From positions 1-64,000 of the forward strand of contig CALZBJ010000010.1 in NCBI GenBank assembly GCA_945619025.1: a stretch of 64,000 nucleotides of DNA. The letters are read 5' to 3'. The notes under the pieces were generated by a model. That model did no database searches. It had not been told where the DNA came from and saw only the letters and a program-made list of their open reading frames with translations. This document shows, piece by piece, positions 9,230-17,586 of this stretch. Each line of letters begins with the position of its first letter. Positions within the stretch are counted from its first letter, which is position 1. The stretch comes from CALZBJ01 sp945619025. Its GTDB lineage: Bacteria > Pseudomonadota > Gammaproteobacteria > Cardiobacteriales > Wohlfahrtiimonadaceae. A program made the translations under genes and the position numbers.

Positions 9230-10243
9230 CTATGCCGATTCCATCGCTTTATAGGCATCGATTAGCGTTTTAAAAGAAGCGCCCTCTAAATGGATATGCT
9301 CACTGACGTAACGGCGGAAAATACGGCTCCGCGGAATGCCATGGAAAAGCCCGAGCATATGGCGCGCGATATGATTAAGTCGCCCGCCATTTTCAAGGTG
9401 ACGATTGATATAATCCTCCATCGCCATCAAAACCTCAAATCGGCTTAAGATCTCATGATTATCGCTAAAAATCTCACGATCTACCGACGCCATCATATAA
9501 GGATCGTGATAGACCGCACGGCCAAGCATCACCCCGTCAATATAATTAAGGTGCGCTTTAGACGCGTCTAAATTGGGAATCCCGCCATTAATCGCAATTG
9601 TGAGCTCAGGATATTTTTCTTTCATCGCATAGACACGCTCATAATTTAACGGCGGAATATCGCGATTTTCCTTCGGCGATAATCCCGAAAGCCACGCTTT
9701 ACGCGCATGCAAAATAAATGTTGTACAACCGGCCGCTGAAATCGTTTGGATAAATCGATCGAGAAATTCAAAGGATTCCTCATTATCAATGCCAATCCGC
9801 GCTTTAATCGTGACCGGCACCGAAACGACATCCGCCATCGCGCTATAACAGTCGGCGACAAGCTCAGGTTCAGTCATTAAACAGGCCCCGAAACGCCCTT
9901 TTTGCACGCGATCTGACGGACAGCCACAGTTAAGATTAATTTCACTATAACCATATCCCTCCCCAATTTTCGCCGATTCTTTGAGATCAGCGGGATCTGA
10001 GCCCCCTAATTGGAGCGCTACCGGGCCTTCCTCTTCAAAATAGAGATGGCGATCCCGATCCCCGTGAATAATCGCGCCGGTCGTGACCATTTCAGAATAG
10101 AGGAGCGCGTGTTTACTCATCACCCGATAAAAATAACGGCAATGACGATCGGTCCAATCGAGCATCGGCGCAACGCTAAATTTGGGATAGGGGTGAGTCG
10201 CGGCATAAGTAGTATGGGGGCGTGTTTCGGTCATGGTATCCAT
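9230..10243 (-). CDS. dusA: tRNA-dihydrouridine synthase A
   Basis: FMN-dependent reductase that makes dihydrouridine in the tRNA D-loop (positions 20/20a in E. coli). The DusA subfamily is shown by SVAPMLDWTDRHCR, LQLGGSDPADL, INLNCGCPSDRVQ with its catalytic cysteine, HARKAWLSGLSPKENR and INGGI; 337 residues is normal. The start is either the ATG at 10243 or the one three codons on (10234); GGA precedes the second, and both sites are weak. It lies downstream of the rpoD terminator (10271-10298), so it needs its own promoter in the short gap. Confidence 0.95.
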   Translation of the reverse strand: MDTMTETRPHTTYAATHPYPKFSVAPMLDWTDRHCRYFYRVMSKHALLYSEMVTTGAIIHGDRDRHLYFEEEGPVALQLGGSDPADLKESAKIGEGYGYSEINLNCGCPSDRVQKGRFGACLMTEPELVADCYSAMADVVSVPVTIKARIGIDNEESFEFLDRFIQTISAAGCTTFILHARKAWLSGLSPKENRDIPPLNYERVYAMKEKYPELTIAINGGIPNLDASKAHLNYIDGVMLGRAVYHDPYMMASVDREIFSDNHEILSRFEVLMAMEDYINRHLENGGRLNHIARHMLGLFHGIPRSRIFRRYVSEHIHLEGASFKTLIDAYKAMESA

Positions 10244-10270
10244 GCAAAAAGCTAATTATTAATGGGCAAT

Positions 10271-10298
10271 AAAAAATATCCCCTCGTCGGAGGGGATA
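10271..10298 (-). terminator. Intrinsic terminator of rpoD
   Basis: Perfect TATCCCCTC/GAGGGGATA stem with a 4-base loop followed by TTTTTTATT on the minus strand, about 100 bases after the rpoD stop. Confidence 0.9.
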
Positions 10299-10397
10299 CT
10301 ATTATTTCACAAGCTGATTCCGATATTCAAATCGGAGCGAGATTTAATCTCAATCCGCTCGCACTGTTTTTAGTTAACGATCTGTTAACGGTCCGAA

Positions 10398-12200
10398 TTA
10401 ATCCGTTTCAAGGAAGCTTCTTAAGCTCTCAGAACGGTTCGGATGACGAAGTTTGCGCAATGCTTTCGCTTCAATCTGACGAATCCGCTCACGGGTTACG
10501 TCAAACTGTTTACCCACCTCTTCAAGAGTATGGTCTGTATTCATATCAATACCAAAACGCATTCTTAAGACTTTCGCTTCACGAGCCGTTAAGGTTGAAA
10601 GCACATCACGCGTTGCCGCATTTAAGCCCTCATCCGTTGCAGAATCGATTGGCGAAACCGCGTAAACGTCTTCAATAAAGTCGCCTAAGCTTGAGTCTTC
10701 ATCATCGCCGACAGGGGTTTCCATTGACACCGGTTCGCGGGCAATTTTAAGCACTTTACGAACGCGATCTTCAGGTTCTCCCATCTCTTTTGCGATCTCT
10801 TCTGGCGTTGGATCACGGCCGAGTTCTTGCAGTAACTGACGTGAAATACGATTCAGTTTATTGATCGTTTCGATCATATGAACCGGAATACGGATCGTAC
10901 GCGCTTGGTCGGCAATCGAACGGGTAATCGCTTGTCGAATCCACCAGGTTGCATAGGTTGAGAATTTATAACCACGGCGATATTCAAATTTATCCACCGC
11001 TTTCATCAGACCAATGTTTCCTTCTTGGATCAGGTCTAAGAATTGTAGGCCACGGTTGGTATATTTTTTCGCAATCGAAATCACAAGACGTAAGTTCGCT
11101 TCGATCATTTCACGTTTTGCACGACGTGCTTTCGCTTCACCGATCGAGATTTGACGGTTGATCTCTTTAATCTCATAGATCGTGAGATCGGTCTCTTCTT
11201 CGATCTGTTTTAAGCGCTCTTGATAGTCGTAAATACGATCTTTGTGCTCTAATAACGCCTCAACATATTTCGCTTTGCGTTTGAAAAGATCCTCTTCAAA
11301 CACGGCTTTATCGGCTTCATGACGTGGGAATACTTTTAAGAATTCACGACGTGGCATCTTCGCAAGGTTCACACAGATATGCATGATGCGACGCTCTTTC
11401 GGACGAATGCGCTCGATGCAATCATGAAGCAGTGCATACATCTCTTCTTGAAGTTTTGGCGCAAGTTGAAATTCCATGAACTGGTCACGAAGCTCTCCGC
11501 GTAACGCACCGATCTCTTTTAACTTATCTTTGTTGCCTTTTAATTTGGCGATTTTGTCAACGGTCTTTTTAAGTTCTTTGACTTTCTCTGCAAAGAGTTC
11601 AGGATCGGGACCATCGCCATTATCGACCACTTCCACCTCTTCATCGTCTTTTTCCTCATCTTCTAAGAAGAAGCTAGGATCGATAAACCCGGTAGCAATG
11701 TCGGTTAAGCGACCTTCGTTTTTAACGGTCTCTTCATAGGTATTGATTAAGTGATAAGACGCAGGCAGATAGAGGGCTAACGAACTTAAAGCTTCACGCA
11801 GACCGTCTTCGATTCGGATGGCAATCGCTTTCTCTTCTTCACGCGTTAAGAGGTCTACTGTCCCCATTTCACGCATGTACATACGGACTGGGTCCGTGGT
11901 GCGTCCAATCTCTTCGTTATCGATGTTTGCGAGCACTTCAGCCGCTTCTTCTACCGCATCGTCGTCGGAATCTACCGACTCACTCAGCATTAAGGTATCT
12001 TCGTCTGGTGTCTCTTCATGAACGGGAATTCCCATATCGGCGATCATGCCAATAATGTTTTCGACCTGTTCAGGATCAACAATCTCTTTAGGGAGATGGT
12101 CATTCACCTCAGCATAGGTCAGGTAACCTTGGTCCTTACCATGTGCGATCAATTTCTTGATCTGCTCCTGCTGCTTTTTAATATTTGGCTGATTACTCAT
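10398..12200 (-). CDS. rpoD: RNA polymerase primary sigma factor (sigma-70)
   Basis: 600 residues with all the sigma-70 regions: an N-terminal region 1.1, region 1.2 at GRTTDPVRMYMREMGTV, an acidic non-conserved insert rich in D/E (about 190-210), regions 2.1-2.4 around KYTNRGLQFLDLIQEGN and FSTYATWWIRQAI, region 3, and region 4.2 with the DVTRERIRQIEAKALRKLR helix-turn-helix near the C-terminus. It directs transcription from housekeeping promoters. It lies 170 bases downstream of an RpoS-type sigma gene rather than downstream of dnaG. An extended -10 promoter (12259-12267) and a strong terminator (10271-10298) make it a single-gene unit. Confidence 0.98.
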   Translation of the reverse strand: MSNQPNIKKQQEQIKKLIAHGKDQGYLTYAEVNDHLPKEIVDPEQVENIIGMIADMGIPVHEETPDEDTLMLSESVDSDDDAVEEAAEVLANIDNEEIGRTTDPVRMYMREMGTVDLLTREEEKAIAIRIEDGLREALSSLALYLPASYHLINTYEETVKNEGRLTDIATGFIDPSFFLEDEEKDDEEVEVVDNGDGPDPELFAEKVKELKKTVDKIAKLKGNKDKLKEIGALRGELRDQFMEFQLAPKLQEEMYALLHDCIERIRPKERRIMHICVNLAKMPRREFLKVFPRHEADKAVFEEDLFKRKAKYVEALLEHKDRIYDYQERLKQIEEETDLTIYEIKEINRQISIGEAKARRAKREMIEANLRLVISIAKKYTNRGLQFLDLIQEGNIGLMKAVDKFEYRRGYKFSTYATWWIRQAITRSIADQARTIRIPVHMIETINKLNRISRQLLQELGRDPTPEEIAKEMGEPEDRVRKVLKIAREPVSMETPVGDDEDSSLGDFIEDVYAVSPIDSATDEGLNAATRDVLSTLTAREAKVLRMRFGIDMNTDHTLEEVGKQFDVTRERIRQIEAKALRKLRHPNRSESLRSFLETD

Positions 12201-12258
12201 AATTATCGAATGGCACCCTCAATCTTAAAGAATCAAATGAAAATATCTCAAACCATCA

Positions 12259-12267
12259 ATTATAGCA
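12259..12267 (-). promoter_or_regulatory. Extended -10 promoter of rpoD
   Basis: TGCTATAAT on the minus strand: a consensus -10 with the TGn extension, about 60 bases upstream of the rpoD ATG and just after the rpoS terminator. No good -35 is visible, as expected for extended -10 promoters. Confidence 0.6.
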
Positions 12268-12299
12268 TAGTTTGTCTGCTTTTTCTTTTTTTCAGCGTG

Positions 12300-12343
12300 A
12301 AAAGGCCTTCAAGATAGTACATTTCCGTACTACCCGAAAGCCT
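12300..12343 (-). terminator. Intrinsic terminator of the RpoS-like gene
   Basis: A long minus-strand hairpin (GGCTTTCGGGTAGTAC pairing imperfectly with GTACTATCTTGAAGGCC) followed by TTTTC. It lies 30 bases after the stop. Confidence 0.7.
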
Positions 12344-12370
12344 CTGTGTAGAATAACGTGCTTTTTAAAA

Positions 12371-13339
12371 TTACGCAATGAGCTCGTCGTAGATATCCTC
12401 TTCATCACGCAGAATCACTTTGAGTCGTTTAAGGGCGTTGATCTGGATCTTACGGACTTTGTCCCGCGAGATTCCAAGCGCTTCGGCGGTTTGATCGAGC
12501 GTGTGCTTATCATAGCCGTGAATACCAAAACGCATCTCAATGACGCTACGCGCGATATCTTCAAGCTGCGAGAGCCCTTCAGAGAGTGCTCCGTATAAAT
12601 TCACCTCAGCCATTTGATTGAGCGACTGTTCAACGCTTCGATCCGATTCCAAAAAGTCGTGAAACGAACCGCTATCATCGGTAATTTCCGCATCCAAAGA
12701 AAGCGTAGATTCATTGACTTTCATCAGGTTAACTACATCTTCTTCCGATTTATTGAGCGCTTCAGCCACCTCTTCAAGGGTTGCCTCACGATTGAGTTTT
12801 GCGCTTAGTTCATGTTTAGTTTTAAGTTGAGAGTTGATCTCTTTATTAATATGAATCGGCAGACGAATGGTACGGCCAGTATTCATAATCGCACGCTCAA
12901 TGTAGTGACGAATCCACCACACGGCGTAGGTCGAAAAGCGATACCCTTTTTCAGGTTCAAATTTTCCGATCGCATGGATTAACCCAAAATTCCCCTCTGA
13001 AATCAGATCAAGGAAATCAAGACCGCGTCCTTCATAGTTACGCGCCACGTTAATCACCAAGCGAAGATTGCTCTCAATCATTGTGTCGATCGCAACTTGT
13101 TCCCCTTTTTTCGCGCGAATGGTCATCTCCAACTCCTCTTCAGGGGTTAGAAGATCGTATTCGCCAATCTCCGCAAAATAAGTCGATAAGATATTTTCTC
13201 GATTCTCGTAAGGGTTTTTAGTTGTCGATAAAATTTCTTCAAACTCATTCTCCTCAGAGAGGATCTTTTCTTCCGAAACGTCCCCTTTAAGGCTAATTTT
13301 ACGAACATTAACACTGTGATTTGAGTATGATTTTTTCAT
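12371..13339 (-). CDS. rpoS: RpoS-like alternative sigma factor
   Basis: 322-residue sigma-70 family group 2 protein. It has a short N-terminus, region 1.2 at NILSTYFAEIGEYDLLTPEEE, region 2 (IESNLRLVINVARNYEGRGLD, FSTYAVWWIRHYIERAIMN), the RpoS-typical TGRTIRLPIHINKEIN at the 2/3 junction, and a region 4 helix-turn-helix (LGISRDKVRKIQINALKRL). Region 4 departs from E. coli RpoS (TREWVRQIQVEGL), so promoter choice could differ. The start at 13339 is set by AAGGAT 7 bases upstream; an earlier in-frame ATG at 13378 lacks a site. It has its own terminator and lies directly upstream of rpoD. The main alternative is another group 2 sigma; an RpoH identity is not supported by the region 2/3 signature. 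Confidence 0.85.
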   Translation of the reverse strand: MKKSYSNHSVNVRKISLKGDVSEEKILSEENEFEEILSTTKNPYENRENILSTYFAEIGEYDLLTPEEELEMTIRAKKGEQVAIDTMIESNLRLVINVARNYEGRGLDFLDLISEGNFGLIHAIGKFEPEKGYRFSTYAVWWIRHYIERAIMNTGRTIRLPIHINKEINSQLKTKHELSAKLNREATLEEVAEALNKSEEDVVNLMKVNESTLSLDAEITDDSGSFHDFLESDRSVEQSLNQMAEVNLYGALSEGLSQLEDIARSVIEMRFGIHGYDKHTLDQTAEALGISRDKVRKIQINALKRLKVILRDEEDIYDELIA

Positions 13340-13556
13340 CGCTTTATCCTTATAAATCAATAAAGTGTAACCACTCAATCTAATCTGATCGGATTACTCC
13401 GCTTCGCTATAAAAACTAAATAATTGATTTATCAGATTAAGTGTTGAGTCATACTATAAACGTAAATGACTCACACATTAAATTAAAATTAATTAATAGT
13501 TTATTTTAAAACATTTATAAGACTAAAGTAATGTAAATTACAATAAAGTCAAGTGA

Positions 13557-14726
13557 CTAGAGGTTAAAAATCTCTTTTAAGCTATTGATTGCACGGACTA
13601 ATCGGACCTTTGGTGCCGCGAAATTTAATCGAACACAACTACCGCTCGCACCAAATGGTCGACCATCGCTCAAGGCGACGTTATGTTCGAGCAAAATCTC
13701 ATAAGCGTTATCTTTCAATTTAGTATCGGAAAAATCAAGCCACATCAAAAACGTCGATTCTGGGATCGTATAACGCACCCCCGGCATATTTTTCAGTTCT
13801 TCTACTATATAATCGCGATTCGCTTTGAGATATTTGCGCACCTCAACGAGCCATTCATCACCATAATCAAAAGCAAGCTCCATTCCTTTCATGCCGTAAA
13901 TATTGGGATTTGGCACCATGCCCTGCATCGCTTTTAGGTACTCATTGCGAAGTGCTTCATTTTCGATAATGGCAAATCCGCCCGAAAGACCGGCAACGTT
14001 AAAGGTTTTACTCGGCGCAAAAAGAGTAATGGTATGCTCGCGCGAGGCATCGCTTGTAAGCGCATAAGGATAATGACGCTGCCCCTCTAACGTGAGTTCG
14101 GCGTGAATCTCATCGGAGACCACCACAAGATCATTTTTAACGGCCACACGCTCGATCGCATGACACTCTTCACCGGTAAAGATATGCCCCACCGGATTGT
14201 GCGGCTGACACAGCATCAAAAGCTCGGTATTGTCATCAGGCATAATCACCAGCCCATCGATATCAAGACTGTATTCCATCACCCGATCGTCATTTACCTC
14301 GCACGCAAGCGGAAGACGCTTACACTCGATATCGTGATTTTCCGCCATCTGTAAAAAGGGAGGATAGACCGGCGTCATGGCAATGTAATTTGCAGAAGCA
14401 TTCCGGCGACGGATCATATTTCCGGCAATATTAAAGCCCACCACAAGGCCTGGCAATAACACGATCGATTCCGGTTTAATTTGCCAATTGTAGAGCTGTT
14501 TCATGCGGTAGGTAATCGCATCGATCACACGATCCGGACGTGCCTTACCGTAGCCGTAGATCCCATTTTGAGAAATCCGCGTCAATCCCTCAATCACCGC
14601 CGGTGGCGCAGTAAAATCCATATCCGCAATCCAAAGAGGCGTCACCTCTTCCGCGTAACGGGTCCACTTTTCTGAGTTGTTATTACGGCGATTGTGCAGT
14701 TCATCAAAATTAAATGGGGTCGTCAT
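13557..14726 (-). CDS. patB: PLP-dependent C-S lyase (PatB/MalY family)
   Basis: 389-residue fold-type I aminotransferase-like enzyme of the cystathionine beta-lyase branch: it cleaves C-S bonds of cystathionine or cysteine conjugates to a thiol, pyruvate and ammonia. Motifs seen: LWIADMDFTAPPAV, LCQPHNPVGHIF, VSDEIHAEL and the PLP-lysine motif APSKTFNVAGLSG, all typical of PatB/MalY. The start at 14726 has AAGGAGAG 7 bases upstream; the in-frame ATG 16 codons earlier does not. It is followed by an AT-rich 200-base gap with no clear terminator before rpoS. The substrate is inferred; E. coli MalY has an additional regulatory role that cannot be judged here. Confidence 0.88.
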   Translation of the reverse strand: MTTPFNFDELHNRRNNNSEKWTRYAEEVTPLWIADMDFTAPPAVIEGLTRISQNGIYGYGKARPDRVIDAITYRMKQLYNWQIKPESIVLLPGLVVGFNIAGNMIRRRNASANYIAMTPVYPPFLQMAENHDIECKRLPLACEVNDDRVMEYSLDIDGLVIMPDDNTELLMLCQPHNPVGHIFTGEECHAIERVAVKNDLVVVSDEIHAELTLEGQRHYPYALTSDASREHTITLFAPSKTFNVAGLSGGFAIIENEALRNEYLKAMQGMVPNPNIYGMKGMELAFDYGDEWLVEVRKYLKANRDYIVEELKNMPGVRYTIPESTFLMWLDFSDTKLKDNAYEILLEHNVALSDGRPFGASGSCVRLNFAAPKVRLVRAINSLKEIFNL

Positions 14727-14937
14727 TGTCTCTCTCCTTACATGAATACGTTCGTGCGTTAAAACGCGCATCAAGATTCGTTATGTTCGTCGATATTAAT
14801 GGGTTCACGCGCTTCGATCAATTAAAATTAATCCATATGAATGGGAACCGATCGGGGCGATTCTTATTTAAGTTGAGTGTATCAGCTCAGTGCCACGGGG
14901 GTAATATTTTTGTCAAAAAACGTGATAAAAATTGAAT

Positions 14938-14976
14938 GAAAAAAGCCCTCCAACCGCGATAACACAATTGAAGAGC
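14938..14976 (-). terminator. Intrinsic terminator of pepD
   Basis: A ten-pair stem including G-T pairs (AGCTCTTCAA with TTGGAGGGCT) and a run of six T on the minus strand, directly after the pepD stop. Confidence 0.75.
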
Positions 14977-14998
14977 TCTGATTTACTTCGGCTACGCC

Positions 14999-16444
14999 TT
15001 ATTTAAGATTCGCGAGTAAGGCTTTTAACAGCGCATAAAATTTATCAACGCTCTCAATATTGACCTTTTCATCCGGGCTATGTGCACCGACGATATCTGG
15101 GCCAAAGCTCACCATCTGTAGATGCGGATATTGCTCCCCAATCAGACCAGTTTCAAGCCCCGCGTGAATCACCTGAATTTGCAGCTCGTCATTAAAATTC
15201 TCGCGATAAGTCTCTTTTAATACCTGTAGCGGTTTTGAATCTAAATTGGGTTCCCAAGCAGGATATTCCCCATCAAACTCGATCACCACATCCGCTAGAT
15301 ACGCAAGGCTTTTCGCACGGCGTTTAATCACATCTAAACCATTAGTATTGAGCGAGCGTGCAAGAAGGCCAACATGCAGACCATTCTCTTTATCAAGCTC
15401 AATTACCCCGATATTACAGCTCGTTTCCACCACAGGCAGAAGCGCCGATTGACGAATCGAGCCGTGGGGAAGAAGCGTTAAAAAGTCGAGCAGCGTCATC
15501 GTGATCTCAGTATCGAGGGTATCGCTCATCGCAGTTTCATTCGCTTCAATCGTTACGCCCTCATCCACTTTGACAAAACGCTCTTTAAGGCTCACTTTCC
15601 ACGCCTCAACTGCGGCTAAAAAGGCCTCTTTATGATTAGCAGTAATCGCGATCACTGCCGTTGCGTCCCGAGTAATGGCATTACGCAGTTCGCCGCCCTT
15701 AAAGGAGACTAAACGAAGCGCGTATTCGTGTGAAAATTCCGTTAAAAACTCCGCTAAAAGCTGATTCGCGCTCCCGAGCCCTTTATGGATCTCAACGCCT
15801 GAGTGTCCGCCTTGCAAGCCAGAGATCGTCACTTCATAGAAAAGCCCTTGCACATCGCTACGGTAATAATCGGCAAGCTCGCGATTCATCAGGATATCCA
15901 CCCCGCCCGCACAGCCAACGCAACATTTGCCAAACTTCATGCTATCGAGGTTTAGGAGATAATCCGCGTCCAATCCTTTCAGTTCAAGATTGCGCACTCC
16001 GCCCATGCCCGCTTCTTCGTCAACGGTGATTAGAATCTGCATCGGCCCGTGAACCGCGCTCTCATCTTCTAAAATCGCCATTCCCGCAGAAACGCCAATT
16101 CCATTATCCGCGCCGAGTGTGGTATCGTTTGCACGAATCCAACCATCTTCTTCAATGAGTTCGATGGGGTCAGTATCAAAATTATGCGCGCTCGTTGGGC
16201 GTTTTTGACAGACCATATCCATATGCCCTTGGATTACAATTTTTGGGGCATTTTCATAGCCTTTTGTGGCAGGTTTTGTGATAAGCACGTTGCCGATCGC
16301 GTCTTCTTCAAACCCAAGTCCGTGGGTCTTTGCATACTCTCGATAATAGGCGCGAATTGCTGCCTCTTTTTTCGATGCGCGTGGAATATCGTTCATTTTC
16401 TTAAAATGATGCCACAACAGATGCGTAGCGGGCTGACCAAACAT
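14999..16444 (-). CDS. pepD: Aminoacyl-histidine dipeptidase (peptidase D, M20 family)
   Basis: Cytosolic zinc dipeptidase of 481 residues, the normal length for PepD. It carries the M20 metal-site motifs (GHMDMVCQK, TLGADNGIG with its aspartate, TVDEEAGMGG), the lid segment LQGGHSGVEIHKG, and the C-terminal HAGLETGLIGEQYP. It hydrolyses Xaa-His and other dipeptides. The start at 16444 has AAGGAGCC 5 bases upstream. It is monocistronic, with its own terminator at 14938-14976, and diverges from modA. Confidence 0.95.
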   Translation of the reverse strand: MFGQPATHLLWHHFKKMNDIPRASKKEAAIRAYYREYAKTHGLGFEEDAIGNVLITKPATKGYENAPKIVIQGHMDMVCQKRPTSAHNFDTDPIELIEEDGWIRANDTTLGADNGIGVSAGMAILEDESAVHGPMQILITVDEEAGMGGVRNLELKGLDADYLLNLDSMKFGKCCVGCAGGVDILMNRELADYYRSDVQGLFYEVTISGLQGGHSGVEIHKGLGSANQLLAEFLTEFSHEYALRLVSFKGGELRNAITRDATAVIAITANHKEAFLAAVEAWKVSLKERFVKVDEGVTIEANETAMSDTLDTEITMTLLDFLTLLPHGSIRQSALLPVVETSCNIGVIELDKENGLHVGLLARSLNTNGLDVIKRRAKSLAYLADVVIEFDGEYPAWEPNLDSKPLQVLKETYRENFNDELQIQVIHAGLETGLIGEQYPHLQMVSFGPDIVGAHSPDEKVNIESVDKFYALLKALLANLK

Positions 16445-16553
16445 ATTGGCTCCTTTTTCAATGTTGGCTAAAACAGATTTGATTCACATTTTTAACGCAA
16501 ATCATAATTCCCTTTTACAATACACCAAGCGCCCCTAAATTTTTAGCATTTTT

Positions 16554-16568
16554 TGGGGAAATTCCCCA
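16554..16568. promoter_or_regulatory. 15-bp palindrome upstream of modA
   Basis: TGGGGAAATTCCCCA, a perfect dyad around a central A, lies about 95 bases upstream of modA and 110 bases from pepD in their divergent promoter region. There is no T-run, so an operator is more likely than a terminator. The binding protein is unknown; I did not recognise a ModE site. Confidence 0.4.
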
Positions 16569-16662
16569 CAACTCGATCGAAAATGCTTTACCCTTCTTTG
16601 CAATTTGGTAGACTAGAGGCGCATCATTTAATCTATTCATAGATTTTTTATAGGAGTCATTT

Positions 16663-17427
16663 ATGTTAAAACTATTTAAACGCGCAACGCTCTTTGTTGC
16701 TGCAACCCTCTTAGCATTTGCTCAAGCAGAAGATATTACGATTTTTGCCGCAGCATCGCTTCAAAACGCCGTTGACGAAGTGAATGAAGTGTTTATCAAG
16801 CAGCATCCTGATGTCACTATTTTGCCTGCCTACGACTCATCCTCTAACCTTGCTCGCCAAATCAATGAAGGCGCGCCAGCACAAATCTTCATCTCAGCGA
16901 ACCAAAACTGGATGGATTACCTCCAAGACAATAAAAAAATCGACCTTGAGAGCCGTGCAAACATCGTGAAAAACGAACTTGCGCTTATCACCAATGCCGA
17001 TAATCCTGCATTCGAAGTGACCTATGAATCAAAAGAATTCTGGAAAGAGCTGCTTAAAGATACACGCTTAGCTGTCGGTGACCCAGATCACGTACCGGTG
17101 GGCATGTACGCAAAAGCGAGCTTTGAAAAATTAGGCGTTTGGGACGTAGTTGCACCGAAAGTAGCGGCAGCACAAAACGTTCGCGCAGCTCTTTTACTCG
17201 TTGAGCGCAATGAAGCAAACGTCGGAATCGTTTATTCATCAGACGCAAGCATCAGCGAAAAAGTGCAAACCGTTTCAACCTTCCCTGCAAACCTCCACGA
17301 TCCTATCGAATATCCCATTGCGATGATCGGTGAGCAAAACAGCGACATGGTAAAAACCTACTACGCATTCCTCTTAAGTGATGATGCAAAAGCAATCTTC
17401 AAAAAATACGGTTTCGCGACTCCCTAG
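16663..17427 (+). CDS. modA: Molybdate-binding periplasmic protein, intact copy
   Basis: 254 residues: a signal peptide (to about A22), then a ModA-type binding protein with TIFAAASLQNAVDEV, AYDSSSNLARQI, GAPAQIFISANQNWMDYL, LAVGDPDHVPVGMYAK and VERNEANVGIVYSSDA. It binds molybdate (or tungstate) for an ABC importer. AGGAG precedes the ATG. A second modA copy lies 160 bases downstream but is frameshifted, and a terminator (17494-17530) separates them. The intact copy is thus a separate unit from modB-modC, yet is likely the only functional binding protein for them. Confidence 0.93.
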   Translation: MLKLFKRATLFVAATLLAFAQAEDITIFAAASLQNAVDEVNEVFIKQHPDVTILPAYDSSSNLARQINEGAPAQIFISANQNWMDYLQDNKKIDLESRANIVKNELALITNADNPAFEVTYESKEFWKELLKDTRLAVGDPDHVPVGMYAKASFEKLGVWDVVAPKVAAAQNVRAALLLVERNEANVGIVYSSDASISEKVQTVSTFPANLHDPIEYPIAMIGEQNSDMVKTYYAFLLSDDAKAIFKKYGFATP

Positions 17428-17493
17428 TTCGCCCCGCATTATAAATTGATTGTCACATACGCCGATCATAAATCATGCCCGGCGTTATGCACC

Positions 17494-17530
17494 AAGGGGC
17501 GCTCGAACAATTCTAGCGCCCTTTTCTTTT
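17494..17530 (+). terminator. Intrinsic terminator of modA
   Basis: AAGGGGCGCT pairs with AGCGCCCTT (one bulged G) and is followed by CTTTTCTTTT. It lies between the two modA copies. Confidence 0.75.
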
Positions 17531-17586
17531 GCCGAATTTACCGATCGAGAGAACCGATCGACTCAACTGATAGAGGATATTTCCCG

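Noticed and set aside
10262..10678. 138-codon plus-strand ORF across the end of rpoD
   Set aside because: Antisense to sigma region 4 and the rpoD terminator; no protein features.
12371..13339. RpoH identity for the second sigma factor
   Set aside because: The TGRTIRLPIH segment and the lack of an RpoH box (Q-R-K-L-F-F-N type) point to the RpoS group.
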